From JADGRF01 sp035274465 (GTDB lineage Bacteria > Myxococcota_A > Polyangia > Polyangiales > JAFGIB01): a DNA stretch of 64,000 nt. The notes beneath the pieces are model-generated. The model searched no databases, was not told the origin of the DNA, and worked only from the letters and a program-made list of their open reading frames with translations. The stretch is taken from NCBI GenBank assembly GCA_035274465.1, contig DATEOF010000167.1:1-64000 (forward strand). Direction: 5' to 3'. The translations under genes and the position numbers were made by a program. Below are positions 16,729 through 24,627 of this stretch, piece after piece; within the stretch, counting starts at the first letter, position 1; each line of letters opens with the position of its first letter.

Positions 16729-17220
16729 TCAAGGTACCTGGAACGCCTGCACGCTCCGCACGACCTTCGTCAGCACCTTCAACCAGGCAGCATGCACAGT
16801 GTTCGGGCTGGCGGCTGCGTTGCGACACATCACGCTGGCTCGATTGGCGTTCAGGTCGCCGCCGGAGACATTCGCGATCGTCAGCGTGATGACGGTGCGG
16901 CCCTTCGGGGCCAGCGTGACTTGAGCGTAGTCGCTGGACTTCGTGGTGGAAAGCCAGCACTCGGCCAGCTGTGTGGTGTCAGTCTGGTTCTCGAGCTGCA
17001 GCTTCGCGGTGACGAAGGTTGCAGGTGGATCTGCATCGGTGCACGTGTCTTGGACCAGGGTCAGAAAATCGGACGTGTTGCCCGGCAGGGCAGTCGACGT
17101 GTTCTTCCAGTGGAGCTGCGCTTCGCCGATCGCTGGGCAGTCGGCCCGTGCGACGGGGCTCAGGGCCGTGCCCAACAACGTCAATGCAAACACCGTGGTT
17201 TCAAGCGTGCTCTTGATCAT
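16729..17220 (-). CDS. Secreted protein, paralogue of the next upstream gene
   Basis: This 163-aa protein has a cleavable signal peptide ending near SPVARA. The mature domain of about 135 residues has five Cys. It shares an ordered set of motifs with the protein encoded upstream on the same strand: CPAIGEAQLHWKN, then AECWLSTTKSSDY, VITLTIANVSGG and ASVMCRNAAAS. No known family was recognised. Fold and function are unknown; the strand-rich pattern would suit an immunoglobulin-like domain. The two genes are 13 bases apart and surely arose by tandem duplication. Confidence 0.75.
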   Translation of the reverse strand: MIKSTLETTVFALTLLGTALSPVARADCPAIGEAQLHWKNTSTALPGNTSDFLTLVQDTCTDADPPATFVTAKLQLENQTDTTQLAECWLSTTKSSDYAQVTLAPKGRTVITLTIANVSGGDLNANRASVMCRNAAASPNTVHAAWLKVLTKVVRSVQAFQVP

Positions 17221-17233
17221 GCCTGCCTCTCCG

Positions 17234-18052
17234 CTACTTCACTTCGACGGCCTCTGCTGCTGTGACTGCTTCGGTAATGAGCTTGATCCCTGTCACTGCC
17301 AGCTCGCCCGTCGCGGGACCGGCGTTTCGACACATCACGGTCGAGGCGTTTGCGTGCTCGGCGCCACCTGCTGGGTTTACGATCTGCAGAAACACGCTGA
17401 TGATCTCGCGCGCTGCCAGCTGCGGCGTGACGTAGTCGCTCGCCTTGGTGCTCGAAAGCCAGCACTCCGCCGTCTGAGGCATGTTCGTGCGATTGATCAG
17501 CTGCAGCTTTGCGCTCACGGTGGTCGCGAGCGGGGTCCCGGCGCATTCGCCGTCGCCGAGCAGCTGGAGAAACTCCGCGCCGGAACCGGGCAGGGGCGTC
17601 ATCGCGTCGCGCCAGTTCAACTGCACTTCGCCGGATGCAGGGCAGACGGTCGGGCGCTTCAAGGGGCCCGGGTCTGTGGCAGGGGCGCCTGCGATCGGTG
17701 CCGCCATGCCGGCCGCGCCACCGTCCCGGCTCGATCCGCCGCTGCCAGCCGCAGGAACGCGCGATTCGCTACCGCCGCGTCCAGCTGCTGCTGCGCCTAC
17801 GCCGACGTTGTCTCGACCGCCCGCGTCGGCTTTTTCCTGTTCGCCGGCGCCACTGTCCGCTGCATCGTCGGAGGAGGCGTCGCGCTCTGGTTTGTTTCCC
17901 GGTTCTCCAGCGCCTGGGTCCACGCTGACCGCTTGGCTTCCGGCGCGTCCGCTCTGTGGGTGGCTGCGATTCTGTAGTGGAGAACACGCCCCGATCGCAG
18001 CGAGCGCCATGAATCCCCAGCGTAGGTATCTCGCGCGCCGGCCCTGAGCCAT
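17234..18052 (-). CDS. Lipoprotein, longer paralogue of the downstream secreted protein
   Basis: This 272-aa protein has a lipoprotein signal (WGFMALAAIGACS). A linker of about 115 residues rich in Gly, Ala, Ser and Asp follows, then a domain matching the downstream gene product: CPASGEVQLNWRD, AECWLSSTKASDY, IISVFLQIVNPAGG and ASTVMCRNAGPA. The linker would hold the domain away from the membrane. The shorter copy lacks lipid anchor and linker and would be a free periplasmic or secreted version. The function is unknown. Confidence 0.78.
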   Translation of the reverse strand: MAQGRRARYLRWGFMALAAIGACSPLQNRSHPQSGRAGSQAVSVDPGAGEPGNKPERDASSDDAADSGAGEQEKADAGGRDNVGVGAAAAGRGGSESRVPAAGSGGSSRDGGAAGMAAPIAGAPATDPGPLKRPTVCPASGEVQLNWRDAMTPLPGSGAEFLQLLGDGECAGTPLATTVSAKLQLINRTNMPQTAECWLSSTKASDYVTPQLAAREIISVFLQIVNPAGGAEHANASTVMCRNAGPATGELAVTGIKLITEAVTAAEAVEVK

Positions 18053-18108
18053 GGCCGACTTCCTAGCGCGAAGTTACCTACATCGCCACCGCTGGTCTGG
18101 CCGGCCGA

Positions 18109-18609
18109 TCACCGTCGAATGTGGCGCCGCGGCCAGAGCGCGTAGAGGAACACCGGTGCGAACATGACGAGCTCGGTGAGTGCGGTGGACAACCCGACTG
18201 GAGAGAGGAAGCGCCGGCCGATCGGTGCCACCGGGATCGGGTTCCATGGCGCGAAGTAACGGTGGTTACTCCAGGGCCACGCCAATGCGCAGCCGAGGCC
18301 CCCGTCAGTGAGGGTATCGAGCAGCGCGTGACTGCCGACGACGCAGGCTGCGAACACCGCGGTGCGAAAAGCAGGCCTGCGAAGTGCCGCGGCGATCGAT
18401 CCAACCACCACCGCGACCGCGAGCGCGAACACGATCGAGTGCGTCGCACCTCGATGCCCCCACGGATCACGGTAGCGAATGCCAAAGCCGAAGCCGAACA
18501 CGTCGGCATCCGGCAGCATCGACAGCGCGGACCACGCCACCATGGATCCAAAGAGCTTCCACGAGTCCACGCGCTCGCGCTGGAAGAGTTGCGCGGCGGC
18601 CATACCCAC
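18109..18609 (-). CDS. Metal-dependent hydrolase-like inner-membrane protein (YdjM/DUF457)
   Basis: The family motifs are SMLPDADVF, HRGATHSIVFAL and GSHALLDTLTDGGLGCALAWPW, with several membrane helices. The first usable ATG/GTG/TTG codon is the GTG at 18609. Codons upstream to a CTG at 18633 read LASIGHIAVG, which matches the conserved N terminus of this family (SxGHIAVG). The true start may therefore be the CTG, since an in-frame stop lies at 18646-18648. Related proteins are membrane-associated and include DNA-damage-inducible YdjM; the substrate is unknown. Confidence 0.8.
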   Translation of the reverse strand: MGMAAAQLFQRERVDSWKLFGSMVAWSALSMLPDADVFGFGFGIRYRDPWGHRGATHSIVFALAVAVVVGSIAAALRRPAFRTAVFAACVVGSHALLDTLTDGGLGCALAWPWSNHRYFAPWNPIPVAPIGRRFLSPVGLSTALTELVMFAPVFLYALWPRRHIRR

Positions 18610-18726
18610 GGCGATGTGTCCGATGCTGGCCAGGGAAATTCCGGCTCAGGTTAGCACGGGGCGCTTCGACGGCTGTTAGCCGGCTAGTATAGCGTGTTGG
18701 TGGGCGGCGCTGTAGCGTCCGGTGCC

Positions 18727-19089
18727 ATGACCAAGCACATCCGGCACGGCTTCGGTGCCGTGCGTCCGTATCTGTACGGCGATCAATCGTCGATCGATCT
18801 CGTGCTCGCGCTGGGCGGCGAGTTGGTCGAGAACGCGCACGGTCACATGGAGATCAAGCTTGGCGACTCGATGCTGGTCGTCGAATTCAAGCCCGACTGG
18901 TCGGCGGACCAGCGGCGTCAATCGGTGTACGTGTACGTGCCCGACGTCGACGCTGCCTACACGGCGAGCCTTCGCGCGGGCGCGGTTTCGGTGGATGCGC
19001 CCAAGGATCAGCGCTACCAGGAGCGCTCTTGCAGGGTGCGCGACGGCTTCGGTAACACCTGGCACGTCTCGACCTTCACGGGTTCGTGA
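18727..19089 (+). CDS. VOC (glyoxalase/PhnB-like) family protein
   Basis: The 120-aa protein has one vicinal-oxygen-chelate beta-alpha-beta-beta-beta pair. The N-terminal PYLYGDQSSIDLVLALGGELV strand-helix, central VYVYVPDVDAAYTASLRAGA and C-terminal YQERSCRVRDGFGNTWHVST are characteristic. Such proteins bind a metal or act as small-molecule binding proteins; the activity is not predictable here. The ATG at 18727 is preferred over an upstream in-frame start at 18694 because it gives the usual short N terminus. Confidence 0.8.
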   Translation: MTKHIRHGFGAVRPYLYGDQSSIDLVLALGGELVENAHGHMEIKLGDSMLVVEFKPDWSADQRRQSVYVYVPDVDAAYTASLRAGAVSVDAPKDQRYQERSCRVRDGFGNTWHVSTFTGS

Positions 19090-19164
19090 GCTCGACGCCG
19101 ACCTGGCACATTGTCCGAGGCTGAGTGGTCGAATCCCACCCGTCAGTCGCAGTTAGATCGCTGC

Positions 19165-21102
19165 ATGGGGTCACGCCGGTTCGTTGGGGCTTTGGTTTGC
19201 TGGATGTTGGTGGCGGCAGGCTGCGGAGGCGACAAGGATGCGCCTCGCGGTGACGCGGGTATGCTCGACGGCGCGACCGACGCGCGCGTGGACGACGGCG
19301 GCTCGATGCCGAAGCCGGCCCGACCACCGATCCCGCCTGCCAAGACCGAGAGCTGTGCGCCGCTCGCGCCTCAATACAAGGGTGGTGCGTGCACGAGCGC
19401 CTGCGCTTCGGTGCGTTGCGCCTGCAAACCATTCCCGTCGAGCTACATCGTCTGTCACCCGGAGCGCGGTTGTCTGACCGCACTCGACTGTGATGTGGCG
19501 TGTCAGCGCGACCTCGCAGACGTGATCGAGTGTGCGGGCCGCTACGCGCCGTGCGAGAGCGACTCCGACTGCAAGAACGGGGGTCGCTGCTTGGAGAGCG
19601 GCGACTGCACGATGGCCACCACCGGCTCGCCCTGCCTCGACGACGGTGACTGTCGCGATGGTAGCTGCGTCGCGGTCGCGCTCGACGGCGACCGTTCGTG
19701 TCAACCCGGGACGAGCGGCGCGAAGTGCAACAGTCGCGAGCAGTGCGACGACGGACTCGCCTGCATACTGCCTCCGGCCACGTTCGTGGGTGGCTGCTCC
19801 GATCGCAACAAGGGCGCTCCGTGTCTGACGCGAAGCGACTGCCAGAGCAACATCTGCGTGGGTGGCGGCGATCGCAAGACCTCGTTCGGGACCTGCGGCG
19901 ACGGTGCGCTCGGTTCACAGTGCTCGAGCAAGGACGAATGCACGTCCGGCTACTGCGGCAAGACATCGAGCGGATCGAGCGAGGGCACCTGCACCGACGG
20001 CAAGGCTGGCGCGGTATGCGCGACAGCCGATCAGTGTAACAGCGAGCTCAAGTGCGTGATGGGGAGCTCGGGTGGTGGTCGCTGCTCGTCGGGCGCCGTG
20101 GGTGATCCCTGTTCCGGCGACGGGGACTGCAAGACCGGCAGCTGCGCGATGGGCTCCTTCATGGGCTTCTGCACCGAAGGCAAGGTCGGCCAGCCGTGCT
20201 CGGAGAACACTCAGTGCACGGACGGCCACTGCGTGCGGAACTACAGCAGCAGCAGCGGGGCGGGCAACGTGTGTACGACCGGAGCGGTCGGCATGCAGTG
20301 CGACCGCGAGGACGACGACGACTGTGCGGACGCACGCTGTGCGCAAGACTCCGCGGGTGCAGGCTGGACCTGCAGCGGGGGCAAAGGCGGCGATCGTTGC
20401 AGCAAGGCGAGTCACTGCGTCGAGAGCGAATGCGCGCTGACGTCGAACGGTGGTTACTGCACGGACGGTGCCGCCGGCGCGGCTTGCACGAGTGACGCGC
20501 AGTGCGACGCCATGCGCTGCGCGATTCGTCCCGGCCGTACCGACGGGACCTGTACCGACGGCGCGCCGAGCTCGCTCTGCACGGAGGACGCTGACTGTGT
20601 GTCGAACCGCTGCGCGTTCAGCACCGGCAGCAGCAGTGGCGCCTGCACGGACGGCATGGTCAACTCGCTCTGCATCGAGGATGCCGACTGCACGTCGAAT
20701 CGCTGCGCGTTCAGCAGCGGCAACGGCTCCGGCAAGTGCACCGACGGTGCGCTCATGTCCACGTGCACCGCTGACGACGACTGCGTCTCCACGCTGTGCT
20801 CGTTCGTTCCGGGCAACAGCTACGGCCGCTGTACCGATGGCAAGCTCAAGAGCGAGTGCTATGCGGCAAACGACTGCATCCAGGGCACCTGCGCCTACTC
20901 GACCGGCCTGGGCCGCGGCGAGTGCACCGACGGCTCGCTGGGCGCGTTTTGCGTCACGCCCACGCACTGTATGCAGATGCACTGCTACACCGGCGGCAAC
21001 AGCGCCGGAACGTGCACGACCGGCGCTGCGGGCCAGCCCTGCTATCGCGCGACCGACTGCGCGAGCGGCACGTGCAACGCGTCGACTGGCAAGTGCCAGT
21101 AG
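19165..21102 (+). CDS. Cys-rich repeat lipoprotein
   Basis: From the ATG at 19165 the protein is 645 aa, with a lipobox in WMLVAAGC. After an acidic Pro-rich stretch it holds at least a dozen repeats of about 35-40 residues with the pattern G-x2-C-x5-D/Q-C-x4-C-x9-G-x-C-x-D/T-G, for example LCTEDADCVSNRCAF followed by GACTDG. Each repeat has four Cys and should form two disulphides, giving a rod-like surface molecule. This resembles the Dickkopf/disintegrin-like Cys-rich repeats common in myxobacterial exported proteins. An upstream in-frame start at 19111 would bury the signal peptide. Role unknown; adhesion or predation is speculative. Confidence 0.82.
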   Translation: MGSRRFVGALVCWMLVAAGCGGDKDAPRGDAGMLDGATDARVDDGGSMPKPARPPIPPAKTESCAPLAPQYKGGACTSACASVRCACKPFPSSYIVCHPERGCLTALDCDVACQRDLADVIECAGRYAPCESDSDCKNGGRCLESGDCTMATTGSPCLDDGDCRDGSCVAVALDGDRSCQPGTSGAKCNSREQCDDGLACILPPATFVGGCSDRNKGAPCLTRSDCQSNICVGGGDRKTSFGTCGDGALGSQCSSKDECTSGYCGKTSSGSSEGTCTDGKAGAVCATADQCNSELKCVMGSSGGGRCSSGAVGDPCSGDGDCKTGSCAMGSFMGFCTEGKVGQPCSENTQCTDGHCVRNYSSSSGAGNVCTTGAVGMQCDREDDDDCADARCAQDSAGAGWTCSGGKGGDRCSKASHCVESECALTSNGGYCTDGAAGAACTSDAQCDAMRCAIRPGRTDGTCTDGAPSSLCTEDADCVSNRCAFSTGSSSGACTDGMVNSLCIEDADCTSNRCAFSSGNGSGKCTDGALMSTCTADDDCVSTLCSFVPGNSYGRCTDGKLKSECYAANDCIQGTCAYSTGLGRGECTDGSLGAFCVTPTHCMQMHCYTGGNSAGTCTTGAAGQPCYRATDCASGTCNASTGKCQ

Positions 21103-22053
21103 CTAACGGCGGCGGCGCGCGGCGCTGGGCGAGATGCCGATGTGGCGCTTGAAGGCCCGCGCGAAGGCCGCCTCCGAGTCGTAGCCGAGTCGGTGCGCCA
21201 GCTCGGCGACGCTGATCGGCTCGCGTTCGAGGGCGTCGAGCGCGCGGTACATGCGTACGCGCGTCAAGTACTGCTTGGGCGGCATCTCCAGGCTCTCCGC
21301 GAAGCGTCGTGCGAACACCGACCGCGACATGTGCGCGACTGCGGCCAGTGATTCCAGCGACCAGTCGTGCTCCGGCTGTTCGTGCAGAGCGATCAGCGCG
21401 CGGCCCAGATCGGGATCGCGCAGCGCCCGAAGCCAGCCGCTCTCGGCTGCAGGCCGGCTCTCGATCAGCGTACGGAACGCCTCGATCGTGACGATGTCCA
21501 GGAGCCGCCCCATGACCGTCGCGCCGCCCGGTCGCGGGGTGTGCGCCTCGGATATCATCGCATCGAGCGCCAGCCGGAGCGTCGACCCGGTGTCGCCGGG
21601 GCCGGTCACGATCAGCGCGGGCAGGAGCGTCCCGAGGGAGCTCGCGACGAAGCCTCCAAAGCGCAGGCCTCCGCAGATCACCAGCGTCTGCGGACCTGCG
21701 GCGGCGCCATGCCGCAGAGTCGAGGCGACCTCACTCAGCCTTTGTTCGTGGCGGAAGTCCACGCGCTGTCCGCGCAGGCTCTTCTGACTGCTCAGCTTGT
21801 GAGCTGGGCTACGTGACACGAGCGCCATCTGACCCGGCTCGAGCCTTCGCGTGCGCTGGTCGGGTAGGGCGATCCAACACTCGCCGCTGACGACGAAGTG
21901 GAAGCTCGCGAAATCGCGTGCCGGTACGTCCATCACCCAGGGCGTCGCGAGCTCGCTGCGACAGAAGAACGTGCCTTGCACGCGCAGCTCGAGCAGCACC
22001 GCCGAGACTGGATCGAGCGCGGTCCACATCGACTGGGACGAACGAGCAAGCAT
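21103..22053 (-). CDS. AraC family transcriptional regulator (cupin_6 N-terminal domain)
   Basis: This 316-aa regulator has an AraC-binding cupin_6-type sensory domain (FHFVVSGECWIALPDQRTRRL, LVICGGLRFGG). It is followed by the two-HTH AraC/XylS domain (WSLESLAAVAHMSRSVFARR, then SVAELAHRLGYDSEAAFARAFKRHIGISPSAAR). The ATG at 22053 is chosen; a longer frame to 22152 would overlap the neighbour. It diverges from the MBL hydrolase gene with 67 bases between the starts, so it probably controls that gene, as is common for this subfamily. Confidence 0.87.
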   Translation of the reverse strand: MLARSSQSMWTALDPVSAVLLELRVQGTFFCRSELATPWVMDVPARDFASFHFVVSGECWIALPDQRTRRLEPGQMALVSRSPAHKLSSQKSLRGQRVDFRHEQRLSEVASTLRHGAAAGPQTLVICGGLRFGGFVASSLGTLLPALIVTGPGDTGSTLRLALDAMISEAHTPRPGGATVMGRLLDIVTIEAFRTLIESRPAAESGWLRALRDPDLGRALIALHEQPEHDWSLESLAAVAHMSRSVFARRFAESLEMPPKQYLTRVRMYRALDALEREPISVAELAHRLGYDSEAAFARAFKRHIGISPSAARRRR

Positions 22054-22120
22054 GAGCGACGATCTAGCATGGTCGGCCTGCGGTGGCGTTCGTAGAGATG
22101 CTCGGACAAAGGAGCTGACG

Positions 22121-22963
22121 ATGGAACGCCATACGCTGTCCTCGGACCTCACGATCCACCAACACGTCTCGACCGAAGGTGGGATCTACGCCAATGCATT
22201 CCTGGTCGAGAGCAAGAACGCCGTCGTCGCGATCGACGGCGCGCTGACCGAGAGTGAAAGCAAGCAGCTGCGCAGCGAGCTCGACGCGCTCCGCAAGCCT
22301 CTCGCTGCCGTGTTGATCACGCACCCGCACCCCGACCACGTCGCCGGGATCACCAACCTGGTCGCAGGCTTCGAGCCGCGCATCATCGCGACCAAGCCGG
22401 TGCTCGAGCTGATGCGGCGCCTGGAAGAGCCGAAGCGCAAACAGTGGGGACCCGTGTATGGACCGGAGTGGGTCGAGCGCTGGACGTATCCCAATCAAGT
22501 CGCAGAGAGCGGCGAGCGCTTCAGCTTCGATGGAGTCAGCTACCGCGTCCTCGACCTCGGCGCGGGCGGCGACTCCGACGCCAACTCCGTGTGGTGGATC
22601 GACGCGCCCGTGCGCACCGCCTTCCTGGGCGACCTGGTCTTCCAGGGAACCCACTGCTACGTCGCCGACGGCCACGTCCTCGCCTGGCTCGCCAACCTCA
22701 CGCGCGTCGCGCGCGCCTGCACCGGAGTGGAGCGCGTGTTCCCGGGCCACGGCCAGAGCGCGGAGCCCGGCGTGCTGTTCGCGCAGCAGCGCGACTACTT
22801 GTTGCAGCTGGCAGCCGACGTCCAGGAGCTGCGTGCCGGCGGCGCGCAACTCTCCGAGGCGGGCAAACAAGAGCTCACGCGCCGCATGCAGGCGTTTCGG
22901 CCTGAAGCGAAGCTCGACTTCCTGATCGCGATGAGCGCCGATCCGATCGCGCGTGAGCTCTGA
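22121..22963 (+). CDS. MBL-fold metallo-hydrolase
   Basis: The 280-aa protein starts at an ATG with AAGGAG 7 bases upstream. The metal motif HPHPDHVAG (HxHxDH) follows VLITHPH, and further ligands are FLGDLVF and VFPGHGQS. The N-terminal strands (IYANAFLVESKNAVVAIDGA) match the metallo-beta-lactamase fold. The substrate may be a thioester, lactone or phosphodiester. The gene is paired head to head with the AraC regulator. Confidence 0.88.
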   Translation: MERHTLSSDLTIHQHVSTEGGIYANAFLVESKNAVVAIDGALTESESKQLRSELDALRKPLAAVLITHPHPDHVAGITNLVAGFEPRIIATKPVLELMRRLEEPKRKQWGPVYGPEWVERWTYPNQVAESGERFSFDGVSYRVLDLGAGGDSDANSVWWIDAPVRTAFLGDLVFQGTHCYVADGHVLAWLANLTRVARACTGVERVFPGHGQSAEPGVLFAQQRDYLLQLAADVQELRAGGAQLSEAGKQELTRRMQAFRPEAKLDFLIAMSADPIAREL

Positions 22964-22974
22964 CGCGCAGGTGC

Positions 22975-23166
22975 TCAGCCTTTCGACTTGCCCTCGCGTT
23001 CGGCCTCTTCGAGCTCCTCGGCCTCGTCGTCGTCGAGCGCGTCCTCGGCTTCGCGCGCCTTTTGCTCCGAGCGGCCGGACTTGGCGTGGCGAGTCGCCGC
23101 CTCGCGGTACTCGCGGTCCGCAGTCTTGTTCCCTTCGCCCTCGTTCTTGCCAGCTTGGTTGCCCAT
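22975..23166 (-). CDS. Small highly charged conserved-type protein
   Basis: The 63-aa product starts MGNQAGKNEGEGNKTADREY and continues with EAATRHAKSGRSEQKAREAE and an acidic DALDDDEAEELEEAE stretch. Proteins with this GNQ.GKNEGEGN..A.REY beginning occur as small hypothetical proteins in many proteobacteria (from memory). It has no Cys, no hydrophobic segment and strong helix/disorder bias, so it is probably a soluble cytoplasmic protein; stress association is only a guess. The ATG at 23166 is preceded by an AGGTGA ribosome site. It converges on the MBL gene. Confidence 0.7.
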   Translation of the reverse strand: MGNQAGKNEGEGNKTADREYREAATRHAKSGRSEQKAREAEDALDDDEAEELEEAEREGKSKG

Positions 23167-23312
23167 GGGATTCACCTCGGCTGGACATGAATCAAGATGC
23201 ATGCCACATGCAGCCCGTCGGTATTGCGGCTGCGAGCGGCGAGGCGGTGGGGCGTTGTGCCGCGTTGCGGCGCGGATGACGCGGGAGGCTCCCGCAGTGC
23301 TAGCCTGCGGTC

Positions 23313-24554
23313 GTGGACCGCCAGGTGCTGCACGCAGACATGGACGCCTTCTACGCCTCGATCGAGGAGCGCGATCGGCCGGAGCTGCGCGGACTGCCCA
23401 TCATCGTCGGGGCGGTGAGCGCGCGCGGTGTGGTCGCTGCCGCTTCGTACGCCGCGCGCGTGTACGGCGTGCGGAGCGCCATGCCTGGCTTTCGCGCGCG
23501 CGAGCTGTGCCCGAACGGCATCTTCCTGCCTTCCGACATCGAGAAATACTCTCGCGTCTCGGAACAGGTGCACGAGGTCTTCGAGGAGTTCACGCCGATC
23601 ATCGAGCCGATCGCGCTCGATGAAGCGTTCCTCGACGTGACCGCCAGCATGGGCTTGTTTGCGACTCCGCTCGCGCTCGCTGCACGCCTCAAGGCGCGCG
23701 TGCGCGAGGCCACGCAGCTCACGGTGTCCTGCGGTATCGCGAGCAACAAGCTGGTCGCGAAGATCGCCTGCTCGCTCAGCAAACCCGACGGCTTGCGCCA
23801 CGTGCCGCGCGATGAAACGCGAGCGCTGCTCGACCCACTGCCCGTGCGCAGGTTGTGGGGCGTCGGCCCGGTCGCCGAACGCGCGCTCGTCGAAGCCGGG
23901 TTCGACCGCATTCGCGACGTCGCGGAAGCCGACGTCGACGCGCTGCGCGCCGTGGTCGGGGATCACGCGCTCGAGCTGATGCAGCTCGCACGCGGCGAAG
24001 ACGAGCGCCCCGTGATCGCGAACCGCGCAGCCAGGAGCTACGGCGAGGAAAACACCTTCGAGACCGACATCCGCGAGCTCGACGTCATCACCTCCGCGCT
24101 CACCAGCCACGCCCACGCCGTCGCGCGCCGCCTGCGACACGACGAGATCTCGGGCCGCACGATCTCGATCAAGATCAAGCTCGCGCGTGCACGCGGCACG
24201 ACCAGCTCACGCCTCGATGCGGCACAGGACGAGCGCAAGTACCCGCTGCTCACGCGCAGCAGGACGCTGTCGCAAGCCACCGACGACGCCGCATTGATCC
24301 GCGACGTGGCGCTCGAGCTCTGGCGCAGCGCCGGGGTGCAGGAGCCGATCCGCCTGCTCGGTGTCTCGGTATCCAGCCTCGAGCCGCACGCCGCGCGCCA
24401 GCTGAGCTTGTTCGACGAGGCCCGAGAGCGCGCGCGAAAGCTCGGCCCGGCCCTCGACGCGATCCGGCAGCGCTTCGGCAACGACGTCATCGGCGTGGCC
24501 ACCGGCGACCCTCAAAAGGCGACGCCCAGCACGCGCCGCAAGCACGGCGAGTAA
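23313..24554 (+). CDS. dinB: DNA polymerase IV (Y family)
   Basis: This 413-aa Y-family polymerase starts at a GTG (VDRQVLHADMDAFYASIEERD). The catalytic acidic residues are in HADMDAFYASIE and PIALDEAFLDVT. CGIASNKLVAKIACSLSKPDG is the palm/thumb signature and the little finger region follows. A clamp-binding motif, QLSLFDEA, is near residue 367. It carries out error-prone translesion synthesis past DNA damage. No LexA-type site was recognised upstream; small GC hairpins (CGGGAG-G-CTCCCG and CCGCAG/CTGCGG) lie directly before the start. Confidence 0.93.
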   Translation: MDRQVLHADMDAFYASIEERDRPELRGLPIIVGAVSARGVVAAASYAARVYGVRSAMPGFRARELCPNGIFLPSDIEKYSRVSEQVHEVFEEFTPIIEPIALDEAFLDVTASMGLFATPLALAARLKARVREATQLTVSCGIASNKLVAKIACSLSKPDGLRHVPRDETRALLDPLPVRRLWGVGPVAERALVEAGFDRIRDVAEADVDALRAVVGDHALELMQLARGEDERPVIANRAARSYGEENTFETDIRELDVITSALTSHAHAVARRLRHDEISGRTISIKIKLARARGTTSSRLDAAQDERKYPLLTRSRTLSQATDDAALIRDVALELWRSAGVQEPIRLLGVSVSSLEPHAARQLSLFDEARERARKLGPALDAIRQRFGNDVIGVATGDPQKATPSTRRKHGE

Positions 24555-24627
24555 TCAGGGTAACGGTCGACTACGTGACCCGAGTTGCTCAGTTGCTGCA
24601 CGTTAACGTACATGGATGGAGCGAGTC

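Noticed and set aside
19112..19160. tRNA-like T-arm (GTGG-TCGAATC-CCAC)
   Set aside because: The loop lacks the TTC start, no matching acceptor stem was found at the right distance, and no D-arm is visible.
19560..21090. Periodic DNA repeats as a possible CRISPR array
   Set aside because: The period follows a coding Cys-repeat pattern, there are no identical direct repeats with unique spacers, and no cas genes are present.
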